Below, in pieces: positions 38,971 to 49,615 of a stretch of DNA of 64,000 nt; position 1 is the stretch's first letter, and the number at the start of each line of letters is the position of its first letter. The DNA is taken from assembly GCF_026262505.1 (NCBI RefSeq), contig NC_067204.1:558001-622000 (forward strand), read 5' to 3'. The notes beneath the pieces were generated by a model that did not search any database, had not been told where the DNA came from, and saw only the letters and a list, made by a program, of their open reading frames with translations. This stretch comes from Trichomonas vaginalis G3. Lineage: Eukaryota > Parabasalia > Trichomonadida > Trichomonadidae. The translations under genes were made by a program, and so were the position numbers.

Positions 38971-39732
38971 ATGTGGTTTGAAATAGGACTACTTGTTTTA
39001 GTTTTTTCATTGTGTCATTTATTTATTTGACGTGGCAGAAAAGTACAGAGAATATGAAGATGAACACAATGCCTTGCAAATGTTCAGTATATGTACTCGT
39101 AAGAGATATTTTATCTAATATTAAATGGAACGCACAGAACTTAGCGAATGCACAGCAACCTGGACAACCAAACCAGAGAATATTCCAAATGAAGTTAGAA
39201 TACAAACTGCAATGGCAAACTATGGTCAAGTCCAACAGATGTACAAATGCAAACTGCCATGTAAATGACGCTGCGTTAGGTTTGCCACCATGGTATGCAA
39301 ATATGAGATGGAAAGAGTTTTTATACAAACCCTGAAGTGGGATATAAACAACTTTATGCAGATGACGCGAACACAGGAGTTGACCCAGAATATGTTTTCT
39401 ACCAGAGGAGAAAAACAGAATGTATGAGCTCCAGTTAAAGAATGCTATGGAACTCAACAGGAAACGTAAGACTAGGCGACATTAGATTTTTACATATAGT
39501 AAAATGGGTTTCTTTAGTAGTATTGGAAACTTCTTCAGAAAGAGTTGGAAGAGGTATATGGAATGGAATAAATCTGTCGGAAGAGGAGTATGGAACGGTG
39601 TCAAAAATATTGGTAAAAGAGTAGTCAGTTCGTTGGTATTATACCTAAAGACCCTGAACCAGAAGAACAAGCTCCTGTTATACAACAGCCTGAACCTGCA
39701 CACAGTCTAGTTGGCAACCAAATCCAACACCT
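38971..39732 (+). other. Small unassigned frames, fossil part of the Maverick-like element
   Basis: Short plus-strand frames. One (from 39504) begins MGFFSSIGNFFRKSWKRYME, a small hydrophobic then basic amphipathic start recalling membrane-active minor virion proteins and the 133-residue product at 42982. The others are not recognised. The stretch is broken. Confidence 0.35.
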
Positions 39733-39747
39733 CAACCGTATTAAAAA

Positions 39748-40593
39748 TTATATTTTTACCGTTCGATAGTAGTTGTATATGAAACTAAGTTCTAAGTAAA
39801 ACGCATGGTATAATGGAATTATTCTTTTTCTTCCATCTGTAGTAAACCATACTTGAAAGTCTGAAATACTTCCACTTGGTGGTTCATATAACTTTGTAGG
39901 TTTTTCGTAAAAGTCATTTGCCAAGCATAAGAAAGAGTTTTGGGCGCCAGAAAATGAAGCATGAACAATAATAGCATCTTGGTCGAAAACATTTTCATAT
40001 GTTCCATTAGGGTTTTCGACTTCATAAAAGTCTGGGTGTACTGGATATGCTGCAGGCTGATTTAACATCTCATAAATCTATACCATGCCAAGTTGTTATA
40101 TTTGTAGAAATATAAACGTTTCTCCAAGGTCTTCTATTCTATTGATTTTAACAGTTGCATTTTTCCTGTCATAAATAATATCGAGATGGTATTCTCCTTC
40201 GTCAATGTTATACTGGTTTGCATATTCGATATAGATGTCGTTTATTTTTTCTTGAAAAGCTTGAAGAGTTGTTTCTAAGTTTACAAGCAAACTAACTTGT
40301 AAAAGTTTTCCCTGTTCAAATTTCTCATACATACGTTTTTCTTTGTTATAGTATCGAAACTTCAAAACCGACCGTAAATGGGAAACCATGTATGGCTTCT
40401 GAATGAACTTCATTCTACGAAAGCCAATAGCTTTTGTGACAGATGGGTCTCTTAGCCATCTTAATGGGTAGTCAAAACGATAGCCTTCATGCTTTACGGT
40501 CTCTGTCTCAAACTTTTGACCGACATTAGTAAAAAGTTCATCTAATGGTTTAGTTGTAGCAACTCTTGAATTTTCTTTTTCTATTGGAAGCAT
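39748..40593 (-). pseudogene. Unknown protein, family A copy 1, fossil part of the Maverick-like element
   Basis: Related along its length to the region at 44299-45158. Shared signatures are TKPLD--FTN-G, YRFDYP-RWL--PS--AKAIGFRR and DFQVWFTT(D/N)G, with ELSFIYNY at the end. The family is not recognised; a virion or host-contact role is only a guess from its duplication and its place beside the tail-fibre-like gene. Its start codon is 18 bp from that of the divergent gene at 40612. Broken. Confidence 0.6.
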
Positions 40594-40611
40594 ATTTTTC
40601 TAGAATAAAAA
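40594..40611. promoter_or_regulatory. 18-bp divergent promoter region
   Basis: Only 18 bases separate the start codons at 40593 (minus) and 40612 (plus). They contain TCTAGAATAAAAA, close to the CTTAGAATAAAAA found in the same position at 56032-56048. Confidence 0.6.
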
Positions 40612-42009
40612 ATGTCGAAAGATATTGCTTCCATAAGAGAAATACAACACAACCGACAACTCATTATGCAAGCTCTAAATAAGAACACAACAAACTTTTC
40701 AAACTATTCTAAGATATCTGAGTCATTGAAAGAAGGAAACTTAAAACTGACATTAAACCCAATGACAGATGAGTTTCTGTTTCAAGACAATAAGAACCAT
40801 ACTGTCTGTATAAATCCAACAAAAGGAACTTTAAACGAGAAACCTATAAATGAACTTCTTTTGAAGGCAGATGTTGACAACAAAGCTGACAAAGAATATG
40901 TAGACGATGCAATAGCAAAAGAAGAAGAAAGAGCTAACAATGCTTATGCAACAAAAGAACATACTCATCCTGAACTAGCAGACAAAACATATGTTGACAA
41001 TAAAATGTCAAGTGAAGTGACAAGAGCTGAAAACGAATATTCTAAAAAGACTCATATACATTCTATATCTGAAATAACAGACTTACAAGAAACCTTAAAC
41101 AGGAAAAGTGCCGTTGGACATACACATACCATTGCAAATATTACAAACTTACAAGAAACCTTAAACAGGAAAAGTGCCGTTGGACATACACATACCATTG
41201 CAAATATTACAAACTTACAAGAAACCTTAAACAGGAAAAGTGCCGTTGGACATACACATACATCTTCTGAAATAACAGACTTAAACGTTAGCCTTGAAAA
41301 GAAAGCAGACAAGAACCATACACATAACTCCTTCACAACTGTTGCTATAGAAAGTATTGAAGGAACGGTTGAAGAAACTGGTGGGGATGTATTATATTGG
41401 AAACCTCCTAACTTTCCACAAGGTTTAACATCGGATGACGACATAACGACGATGAGAAACATTAGATGTAAAGATGTTTATGTCATGAAGGATGAACATA
41501 ATATTAAATTCACTGCTCAAGATTTATATGACAAGAAAGCAGACAAAACAGAGCTTCAAACATTAAAGACAGAAATACTTCAAACATTATATCCTATAGG
41601 CTCTATTTATACGTCAATGAACTCAACAAATCCAGAAGTAGTACTTGGTTTTGGAACTTGGACTCAAATAGTCGACAGGTTTTTGTATTGTGCAAACTCT
41701 TCAAAGGAAACAGGTGGAAGTAAAACGATTTCGGGTGAAAATTTACCTGCACACAGTCACTACATAGATTTAAGTACATCTCAAGCAGGTTGGCATAAGC
41801 ATAAATTTTGGGATTGGCACGGCTTGAAAAAAGGTAAAGGATATGATGTTAAAGACGACGTTCAGTTTGCTATAAATTGTTTCTGGGGTAACACTCAGGG
41901 AGATGGAAACCATACACATCGCGTTACAGGATATACACAAACAACGGGACAAAGTAAAGAATACATGCCACCTTACATGACAGTTTACGCATGGTATAGA
42001 AATGCTTAG
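40612..42009 (+). CDS. Phage-tail-fibre/collar-like protein of the Maverick-like element
   Basis: An open frame of 465 residues. The N-terminal and middle parts are repetitive, with three in-tandem 22-residue repeats around NRKSAVGHTHT and further HTH-containing relatives, as in trimeric phage fibres where His-x-His sites bind iron. The C-terminal 150 residues match the tail-collar style: YPIGSIYTSMNSTNP, GTWTQIVDRFLY, ENLPAHSHYID, and the terminal PPYMTVYAWYRNA. Such proteins bind receptors in phages and large viruses. Its last bases overlap the stop of the convergent integrase by four bases. It appears whole. Confidence 0.8.
   Translation: MSKDIASIREIQHNRQLIMQALNKNTTNFSNYSKISESLKEGNLKLTLNPMTDEFLFQDNKNHTVCINPTKGTLNEKPINELLLKADVDNKADKEYVDDAIAKEEERANNAYATKEHTHPELADKTYVDNKMSSEVTRAENEYSKKTHIHSISEITDLQETLNRKSAVGHTHTIANITNLQETLNRKSAVGHTHTIANITNLQETLNRKSAVGHTHTSSEITDLNVSLEKKADKNHTHNSFTTVAIESIEGTVEETGGDVLYWKPPNFPQGLTSDDDITTMRNIRCKDVYVMKDEHNIKFTAQDLYDKKADKTELQTLKTEILQTLYPIGSIYTSMNSTNPEVVLGFGTWTQIVDRFLYCANSSKETGGSKTISGENLPAHSHYIDLSTSQAGWHKHKFWDWHGLKKGKGYDVKDDVQFAINCFWGNTQGDGNHTHRVTGYTQTTGQSKEYMPPYMTVYAWYRNA
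41085..41282 (+). repeat. 66-bp coding repeats in the fibre gene
   Basis: ACAAGAAACCTTAAACAGGA recurs at 41085, 41151 and 41217, exactly 66 bp apart, giving three nearly identical 22-residue repeats. Confidence 0.9.
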
Positions 42010-42964
42010 TCGTCATTTTCAACTTCTTTAGCATATTCGTCAGGAGTTGTCTTATATTTGTTAGGAACTGTCTTTGAAAGTATACCACCTTGAACTTTGA
42101 CAAGTTTGAAACGAGGTCTGGCAATAGTAGTTTTATCTTCTGCTTGCAGTGTGTACATTTTGCCATGTTTGCCTAAAACTTCATAATATTCTCTTGTATA
42201 CTTTCTTCTATTTTTACGAACACGAATGTGAGTACCTGTCGAGTTCCCATTGTTGTCATAGTCAATAGTATTTTCATATGGGTCGCGTTTAGGTATTTCT
42301 ATTTTTACTTTGTCACCCTTCCGAAGTTTGAAGCCCGGCATTCTTTCTTGTTTGTCTCTTTTGACTAAATTATTAAATATATAGTCTTTCTCTAAGTCAG
42401 GGTTGTTTTTCATTTCTTCGGGGGAGTGGTTTCCCAAACCTTTTTGTTTACGGTTATTGTAAATATTTAAAACTTGTCTCATCTTTGCCATGGAGAAGTG
42501 TCTATACTTGTCGTCATATGACATTTCATTTGCTTCACCACCTTGTGGTTGGTTTAAGTCTCTTAACATTTTTTACAACCGTCAATGACACCAAGAGCAG
42601 AATGGTTTTGGTCGACAATGAAATATTGGTTTACATTTTTTGAACGCAGATAGTTTTTAATATCATCTGATTTGAAAGAACTTTCACAGTCAGATGTCAG
42701 TTTTGTTGGATGGTATTTGTCAACGAATATTGTCAAAGCAGTTTTCACATCTAAAATATTTTTGGACCATAATGGTATGGCTTCACAGTATCTTGTGTTT
42801 TGACCAACAAATATTAGCCAGTATGGTGGTCCATCTTCTCTATACCTCGGAATGTTTTCCAAGATATCCATAAACCAAGCATTTGGTGTTGAACTAAAGA
42901 TTTTTATCATGAGTGCTTTCTTTGTCGCTTTAGAAACATAGGGGTCCTTGTTTGGATTCGTCAT
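42006..42964 (-). pseudogene. Maverick-type rve integrase, fossil part
   Basis: The catalytic core shows AWFMDILENIPRY, LTSDCESSF and, further on, VDQNHSALGVID. The C-terminal part has the small barrel-like segment typical of Maverick/retroviral integrases (KLRKGDKVKIEIPKRD; YYEVLGKHGKMYTLQ). Integrase inserts the element at the host target. It is distinct from the transposase at 61830. The gene is broken. It starts 17 bp from the divergent gene at 42982. Confidence 0.8.
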
Positions 42965-42981
42965 TTTTTAACCCATAAGAA
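42965..42981. promoter_or_regulatory. 17-bp divergent promoter region
   Basis: Seventeen bases separate the start codons of the minus-strand integrase and the plus-strand gene at 42982. A T-run lies on one side and CCATAAGAA on the other. Confidence 0.5.
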
Positions 42982-43383
42982 ATGGGTTTATTTGGCGCAT
43001 TAGCAGGAGTCGCTTCCAGATTTTTACCCGCAGTGGGAACAATAGCCAGAGGTGCATTTGGAATTGGAAGGAAGATTTTGAGTACATTAGGTATACTTAA
43101 AGAGAAAGCACAACCTATTATACAAACTGTACAGAAAGGTTGGGATGTAGCACGAGATGCAACAAATCTTATTCCAAATCCTGAAACAAGAGGAAAAGTT
43201 CAAGGATGGATGGACAATGTAGGAAGACAAGCAGGAAACTATTATAACAAAGCAAATGACTACTATAACCAAGCAGGACACTATATGGACCAAGGTGAAA
43301 GATTCTTTAACAGAGGATATAACCATGCACAACAATGGGTAAACAATAACCAACCTCAACCGCCTCAAACGTGGGGAATGTAA
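42982..43383 (+). CDS. Small amphipathic protein, candidate minor virion protein
   Basis: 133 residues. The first 45 residues are Gly/Ala/Leu-rich with scattered basic residues (MGLFGALAGVASRFLPAVG), resembling membrane-lytic minor capsid proteins of the adenovirus pVI type. The rest is Tyr/Asn/Gln-rich, with several AG(N/H)YY and NKANDYYNQ-like repeats. The stop overlaps TAAA. Assignment is by composition and position only. Confidence 0.5.
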   Translation: MGLFGALAGVASRFLPAVGTIARGAFGIGRKILSTLGILKEKAQPIIQTVQKGWDVARDATNLIPNPETRGKVQGWMDNVGRQAGNYYNKANDYYNQAGHYMDQGERFFNRGYNHAQQWVNNNQPQPPQTWGM

Positions 43384-43401
43384 AGTTTTTACTGAGATGA
43401 A

Positions 43402-43554
43402 ATGAACAATACAGCATTGAGACAAATGGGTTCAAGATGGATTTGTCGACTTCCAGCAGTTACACCACGTGTTTGTCAAGTTCTTCCTATACCTCAGGAA
43501 GTTTTAGACCGACTTAAAAAACCTAAACAACCAGTTGAAAACAAACCAAACTAA
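43402..43554 (+). CDS. Tiny protein (50 residues), unknown
   Basis: An ATG-to-TAA frame of 50 codons beginning MNNTALRQMGSRWICRLPAV, with a TAAA stop. It is preceded by TTTTTACTGAGATGAAATGA, which occurs identically before the next gene; this shared upstream string is the main support that it is expressed. Confidence 0.45.
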   Translation: MNNTALRQMGSRWICRLPAVTPRVCQVLPIPQEVLDRLKKPKQPVENKPN

Positions 43555-43574
43555 AATTTTTTTACTGAGATGAA

Positions 43575-44158
43575 ATGACCGAAGAAGTTGAAACGGTAGA
43601 TTTGACACCACAAACAAAAAGTTCAGAACCATTGTCAAAACCTGTCAAAGAACTTACAGATGAAGAGAAAAATTCAATAATAGAAAGTGCCAGGTCTGGA
43701 AATACAAACCCTAACTACAAAGTCACTTTTCATAAAAATGGAACGGCTAGTATCTCAAAAAAGAAACAGACTCTCACAAATAAAATATTGAAGTCTGAAG
43801 GAGCTTTCGAGACAACAGATGGAAAAGTTTACTTCACTGACCAACAGTTCATTATAGAACATCTCATTGACTTAGAGTCGAAATATTCTAAACTTTACAA
43901 CAAACACAAAAAGTTGAAAGGAAAACAAAAACAAATGGCATATGAATTTATGAAGATGTTGACGACACAACTGTTCCTGCAAGTGAAGTAAAGTCAGAGG
44001 AACCGAAAAGTGACGAAAAACCGATAGAAGAAGAAAAACCAAAAACTGAAGATAAACCAAAACCAAAGTTTAGTTTCCAAACTAAACCAAGTCAACCTTC
44101 ATTAGCTGGTATGGGTTGGCGTCAAAGACTTATGGCAGCAGGCGGTTATGTAAAGTAA
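43575..44158 (+). pseudogene. Charged protein of unknown function, fossil part
   Basis: Starts MTEEVETVDLTPQTKSSEPL after the same 20-base upstream string as the gene at 43402. It is rich in Lys/Glu/Pro, with a helical middle (IEHLIDLESKYSKLYNKHKKL) and a Pro/Lys-rich end. Not recognised. Broken. Confidence 0.5.
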
Positions 44159-44298
44159 AGAAAAAAATATTTTTTAAATTTTATTTGAACTGTACGCTGA
44201 GTTTGTTAGTGAACCTCAAGTTGAAGGAAACTTGTTTGTTAGATGAGAAATATGAAATGGCATACCATTTTGAAACAATATATTTTTACATATATTAA

Positions 44299-45158
44299 AT
44301 GCTTCAGGTTGAAAAACAAAGAACAAAAGTAGCAGATACAAAACCGTTAGACTATATCTTTACAAATGCTGGTAGGAATATATCAGATGAAGAAATTTCA
44401 TCCCGAGCATACAGGTTTGACTATCCAATTCGTTGGCTTCAAAGTCCTTCAGATGCAAAGGCAATAGGATTTAGAAGAGTTTTGTTTTCAAATAGAACTA
44501 ACGCATTTATGTTCGCAGTATATTTTCATGGGCAGTATAAAGGTTCTGATGGTCTAATAGACAAATTTGACGAAATGAGAATCTTTACAGTTCGTTCAGA
44601 CGAAAGTCTTGAGAAAACTCTAAATGACTTTCAAACTCAAATGAACAAATATTATTGGGAATTTCAAGAAAATACGACTCTTTACTAAATGGAACATACT
44701 ATCTGAAACTAGAATATGACAAGATGAACTCCACCGTTTCATTTCAAAAGATTGAAATTAACCCTCCAAGAGATACAGAGTTTTTATTTTGGAAAGTAGA
44801 CAAACGTTCTTGGGCACAATTTCTTCGGTTACTAAACCAGAACGAACCATTACCACCAGATGGTCCATTTAAATTTATACTTCCACCAGCAGATTTGACA
44901 GTTTATAGAAACGTGTTTGACCCTCAAAATGTTATGTGTCATGCAAGTTTCAGTTCAAGCAACAATAGTTTTCTATGTATTGGTAAGGACTTTTATGACT
45001 TTGCTTCTAAATTCTACGAACCACCTAGTAACAGTTTCTCTGACTTTCAAGTTTGGTTCACAACAAATGGTGTGCAACATATTATTTCATTGTACTATGA
45101 CTTTTATCTCGAATTGTCTTTCATATATAACTACGGAAAAGTGCTGAAAAAGTATTGA
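44299..45158 (+). pseudogene. Unknown protein, family A copy 2, fossil part
   Basis: Paralogue of 39748-40593 on the opposite strand, sharing the YRFDYP-RWL and DFQVWFTT(D/N)G signatures. The two copies are well diverged, so the duplication is old relative to the insertion. Broken. Confidence 0.6.
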
Positions 45159-45294
45159 AAAATAATGTTTATGTTAGCATGTTAGATCTAACACGTTTTC
45201 TAACCACTTTTCTAACATCGTAGAAAACTCATGAAAACAATTTATTTTTGACACTTTCACAAAAAACATAAAAAAGTGAGTTAAAATGAGATGT

Positions 45295-45591
45295 TTACTG
45301 AACTGGCTGGATGTCGCCTTCTGAGGTTATGTAGAACGGCTGACCAGAGTAGTGGAACAGTGCTCTGAGAATTTGTATAATTCGTGGAATTGGACTCTCT
45401 CTGTTTGGAAGTAGTATCCAAGGACGTTTGGCAAAGAACTTTATAATGGCTTCCTTCTTTGCTTGCTTTATGTCGTCGAAAGGAGTGTTTTCTGGTACCT
45501 CAATTGGAATTCCAGTCGAAATCTCGAGATTCAAGGCAGCCCTTCCAGAAATAGTGGTGAACTTGACCTTGGGCTTCATGACCTTGCGCAA
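45295..45591 (-). other. Open frame with foreign base composition, unknown
   Basis: About 98 codons ending ...HYSGQPFYITSEGDIQPVQ. Its GC-richer codons differ from the rest of the element. No ATG lies at its 5' end, so it is a fragment. With the minisatellite and the Pro/Gln-rich frames at 46018-46330 it may be a later insert into the Maverick-like element. Confidence 0.3.
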
Positions 45592-45658
45592 GTAGTCTTT
45601 AACAAGCTCGTTAATTTAAATTAGGTAAACTGCCTCGTCGGTAGGTTCGACCTCGACC

Positions 45659-45976
45659 ATTGCTACTGTCAGTAAAAGTACTGCTACTGTCAGTAAAAGT
45701 ACTGCTACTGTCAGAAAAAGTACTGCTACTGTCAGTAAAAGTACTGCTACTATCAGAAAAAGTACTGCTACTGTCAGTAAAAGTACTTCTACTGTCAGTA
45801 AAAGTACTTCTACTGTCAGTAAAAAGGAAAATTTGAGAGGGTTTTCGACGATAAAGTACTTCTACTGTCAGTAAAAGTACTTCTACTGTCAGAAAAAGTA
45901 CTTCTACTGTCAGAAAAAGTACTGCTACTGTCAGTAAAAGTACTTCTACTGTCAGTAGAAGTACTGCTAGTAGCAG
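45659..45976. repeat. 21-bp minisatellite
   Basis: About fifteen copies of TACTGCTACTGTCAGTAAAAG with GCT/TCT and AGT/AGA variants. One non-repeat interruption lies near 45823-45853. The minus strand reads as a Ser/Thr/Asp heptad (STFTDSR). Confidence 0.95.
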
Positions 45977-46340
45977 AGATTTTTATCGTTGTGGTCCGAC
46001 GGTTAAGCCACCAACGAATGTCCCACGTCCCACCAACCGAGTCCAATCTCAATCCAGAAGAACCGAAAGCACCAGCCCCTGCACCTCAGTTCCAGCAATT
46101 CCAATCTCAATCCAAATTACTACCAATTTCCACCTCAAGGTTACTACCAATTTCCACTACAAGGCTTCCCGAACTACCCTCCTCAGCTTATGCCTTACTT
46201 CCCCAACCCTTGGATGTTCCAGCAAGCTCCACCCCAGCAATTCCAATCTCAATCCAAATCGAAGAGAGACCAAGAGTTCGAAGAAGGTCTGAACCGCTTA
46301 CGCAAAGAGTATGCTACAGCTCCAATTGAGAGAAAGTTGT
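45977..46340 (+). other. Pro/Gln-rich frame fragments, unknown
   Basis: Plus-strand frames rich in Pro, Gln and Ser (NLNPEEPKAPAPAPQFQQFQ), with internal CAATTTCCAC and CAATCTCAATCCA repeats. GC content is higher than the neighbours. No family recognised. Confidence 0.3.
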
Positions 46341-46510
46341 TCCCGGACCAAAAAATAATGTTTAGGTGAAGTGGTGAGATTTCACCTCTTTTCTCACCTG
46401 TTTTCTCACCCTCTTGAATTTTCATGACTTCTTCGTAAACTAAACGTAAATGTTTTGTGAAGAATATAGCAACCGCCGGAATTCCGACGGTTGGTTTTTA
46501 TACAAAATTC

Positions 46511-46678
46511 ATGCGGGAAATTCTTGAGTTTTGGTTGAAAGAATACGGTGGAGCCAAAAGTGGCTCGACCTCAAAACAAGCATTTTATGAGCTTACAAAG
46601 GGTGTTATGAATGAATTCAGCAACATACATCCTGACCTCGTTCATTTTGTTGCTAAATTCAGTAAAAATAATGTTTAG
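46511..46678 (+). other. Short conserved-looking frame end, fossil part
   Basis: Reads MREILEFWLKEYGGAKSGST and then a helical segment ending SKNNV. Its stop lies inside the AATGTTTAG that begins the next repeat module, so the module is fused to a gene 3' end. Unknown function; broken. Confidence 0.35.
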
Positions 46679-47018
46679 GGTAGAAGGTTAGATCTAACCT
46701 CATTTCTCACCTGTTTTCTAACCTCATGAATTTTCATGAATTTCATCGTAAATGTTTTGTCGAAACTTCTTCATCGTAAATGTTTTGTCAAACATGAACG
46801 TATATGTTTTGTCAAGACTTCTTCGTATATGTTTTGTCAAGACTTCTTCGTAATGAGCGTAAATCAGACAAAAATAATGTTTAGGGTAGAAGGTTAGATC
46901 TCACCTCATTTCTAACATGTTTTCTAACCTCATGAATTTTCATGAATTTCCTTAAGATAGAAAAAATAAAATTAGTTTTATTTTGTATTTTTTTGTATGT
47001 AAGGTATGATTTCAGGGA

Positions 47019-47057
47019 TTTTTTTGACGAAGTGTTATCTTTCACTTCGTCAAAAAA
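47019..47057. terminator. Hairpin 1, GACGAAGTG/CACTTCGTC
   Basis: A T-run, GACGAAGTG, a loop, CACTTCGTC and an A-run; the T and A runs extend the stem. It directly follows a promoter-like TTTTGTATGTAAGGTATGA. Terminator or RNA-structure function is inferred. Confidence 0.5.
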
Positions 47058-47752
47058 TAACAGTTATCTAATGAAAAAGTGTCATTTTTTTCATTTTTTT
47101 GTATTTGACGAGAATGTCGGGTAGAAGGTTAGATCTAACCTCATTTCTAACCTGTTTTCTAACCTCTTGAATTTTCATGAATTTCATCGTATATGTTTTG
47201 TCAAAACTTCTTCGTAATGAGCGTAAATGACCAAAAAATAATGTTTATGTTAGCATGTTAGATCTAACCTCATTTCTAACCTCATTTCTAACCTCTTGAA
47301 TTTTCATGAATTTCATCGTAAATGTTTTGTCGAAACTTCTTCATCGTAAATGTTTTGTCAAAACTTCTTCGTAAATGTTTTGTCAAACATGAACGTAAAT
47401 GTTTTGTCAAAACTTCTTCGTATATGTTTTGTCAAGACTTCTTCGTATATGTTTTGTCAAGACTTCTTCGTAAATGTTTTGTCAAACATGAACGTAAATG
47501 TTTTGTCAAAACTTCTTCGTAAATGTTTTGTCAAACATGAACGTAAATGTTTTGTCAAAACTTCTTCGTAAATGTTTTGTCAAACATGAACGTAAATCCG
47601 ACAAAAATATATTTTAGGTGAAGTGGTGAGATCTCACCCGTTTTTTCACCTGTTTTCTCACCCTCGTGAATTTTCATGAATTTCCTTAAGATAGAAAAAA
47701 TAAAGTTAGTTTTATTTTGTATTTTTTTGTATGTAAGATATGATTTCAGGGA

Positions 47753-47790
47753 TTTTTTTGACGAAGTGTTAATCTTCACTTCGTCAAAAA
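47753..47790. terminator. Hairpin 2, GACGAAGTG/CACTTCGTC
   Basis: Same stem as hairpin 1, again after TTTTGTATGTAAGATATGA. Confidence 0.5.
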
Positions 47791-47859
47791 ATAACAGTTA
47801 TCTAATGAAAAAGTGAAAGTTATTTTTTTTATTTTGTATGTAAGGTATGATTTCAGGGA

Positions 47860-47898
47860 TTTTTTTGACGAAGTGTTAATCTTCACTTCGTCAAAAAA
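47860..47898. terminator. Hairpin 3, GACGAAGTG/CACTTCGTC
   Basis: Same stem, 107 bp after hairpin 2, in a duplicated segment. Confidence 0.5.
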
Positions 47899-48042
47899 TA
47901 ACAGTTATCTAATGAAAAAGTGAAAGTTATTTTTTTGTATTTGACGAGAATGTCGGGTAGATGGTTAGATCTAACCTCATTTCTACCCTCTTGAATTTTC
48001 ATGAATTTTCCCGAAATAAAAAATAAAGTTAGTTTTATTTTA

Positions 48043-48075
48043 TTTATTTTTTTTATTTTGTATAAAAGAACAGAA
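48043..48075 (+). promoter_or_regulatory. Shared promoter, copy before the gene at 48076
   Basis: A T-rich run then TTTTGTATAAAAGAACAGA directly before the ATG. The same layout precedes the genes at 49981 and 50681. Confidence 0.6.
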
Positions 48076-49014
48076 ATGTCAACAATCGGCACAACAGCAA
48101 TTCAAACAACTACAGCACCAAACTCGTTAGTTATGAATCCTACGTCAATGTTAGTAGAGATGAAAAACTTCATTCCTTCTTCATATACTTTCGAAACAAA
48201 AATCCAGAAGATAAAGCAAGAACTTTTAACAAGTAATTTAGACTGTAGTGTGAAAGATGAAACAAATGAACAGTATCTTTATGAAATGCAGGACATTATT
48301 GACCATTTGCCTAAACTACCTGAAATCCAACAACAAAAACTCACTATTCCTGAATTTGACGAAATTGAAGTCAAACCAACTGACTCAGTAGAAATAAAGA
48401 AGTTCATACGAAAGGTAAATTATGAATTCCTTGGTTTTCATTGCAACCATAAGGTTATGGACAAAGATTGCGACATGTTATATAAGAATGTTTCTGACAT
48501 ATATAAATCTGAAGAATTTAAGACCTACGACAACTTTGTTTCGTTAGTTGCAGAATGTGTATGGCAGATAAGAGATGAAGATAGAAGAGGTAAGGTATGG
48601 AACAAACAAATAAGACCCGCTATGTTTGAGATGAAGAGAGCAATTGACGCCTTAGTTGTTTTAGCAGGTAAGGTTTCAGAATATAACGCAAAAATGAACC
48701 CGCAATGTTCTAAATGTAAAGCAGCAATGAGGAGATATAACTACTCCGTCAAAGAGATAGAACGTATGCGAAATGACTATGCAGACTTAAAGAAAGAAGC
48801 AGAGAAGCCGGTAGAAAATAAAATGGACATGTTAGCATTTCTGAACAAAAACTATCCAACTGCTGACGATTTCCTTTTATCTGACGTCAAGAAGAAGTAT
48901 AAAGAAACTTTCGGCATTGTTAAAACATTCGATGTACTAAAAGAAGAAATAGAAGCTACAAAACTGTTTAGGATTTCAAATATACATCGTACAATTCATG
49001 TAAAACGCTTATAA
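48076..49014 (+). CDS. Unknown helical protein of the Maverick-like element
   Basis: 312 residues from MSTIGTTAIQTTTAP; the start is set by the shared promoter, which ends right before this ATG, although the frame is open 75 bases further upstream. Mostly helical, with several Cys (NPQCSKCKAAMRR suggests a CxxC pair) and a charged C-terminal half. The Ser/Thr-rich start resembles that of the KilA-N gene at 50681. The stop overlaps TAAA. It is flanked on both sides by the AGATCT modules, in opposite orientations. It appears whole. No function recognised. Confidence 0.6.
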   Translation: MSTIGTTAIQTTTAPNSLVMNPTSMLVEMKNFIPSSYTFETKIQKIKQELLTSNLDCSVKDETNEQYLYEMQDIIDHLPKLPEIQQQKLTIPEFDEIEVKPTDSVEIKKFIRKVNYEFLGFHCNHKVMDKDCDMLYKNVSDIYKSEEFKTYDNFVSLVAECVWQIRDEDRRGKVWNKQIRPAMFEMKRAIDALVVLAGKVSEYNAKMNPQCSKCKAAMRRYNYSVKEIERMRNDYADLKKEAEKPVENKMDMLAFLNKNYPTADDFLLSDVKKKYKETFGIVKTFDVLKEEIEATKLFRISNIHRTIHVKRL

Positions 49015-49615
49015 AATAACTGGGGTGAAAAAACGGGTGAGATCTCACCACTTCACCTAAAATATATTTTTGCTGAATTCAGCAACAAAATTCTGAGTAA
49101 AATAATTTTTAGGGCATGTGTCAAACCGTTGAGTTTTCACAAAATTTAAAAAATAACGTTTACCATGTAAAACGCTTATAAAATAACTGGGGTAGAAAAG
49201 AGGTTAGAAAAGAGGTTAGATCTAACCTTCTACCCTAAACATTATTTTTTGGTCATTTACGCTCATTACGATGAAGAAGTCTTGACAAAACATGTACGAT
49301 GAAGAAGTTTCGACAAAGCATTTACGAAGAAGTCTTGACAAAACATGTACGAAGAAGTCTTGACAAAACATGTACGAAGAAGTCTTGACAAAACATTTAC
49401 GAAGAAGTCTTGACAAAACATATACGTTCATGTTTGACAAAACATATACGTTCATGTTTGACAAAACATTTACGTTCATGTTTGACAAAACATTTACGAA
49501 GAAATCATGAAAATTCATGAGGTTAGAAAACAGGTTAGAAAACGTGTTAGATCTAACATGTTAACATAAACATTATTTTTATTGAATTCAGCAACAAAAT
49601 TCTTGATTTCAGGGA

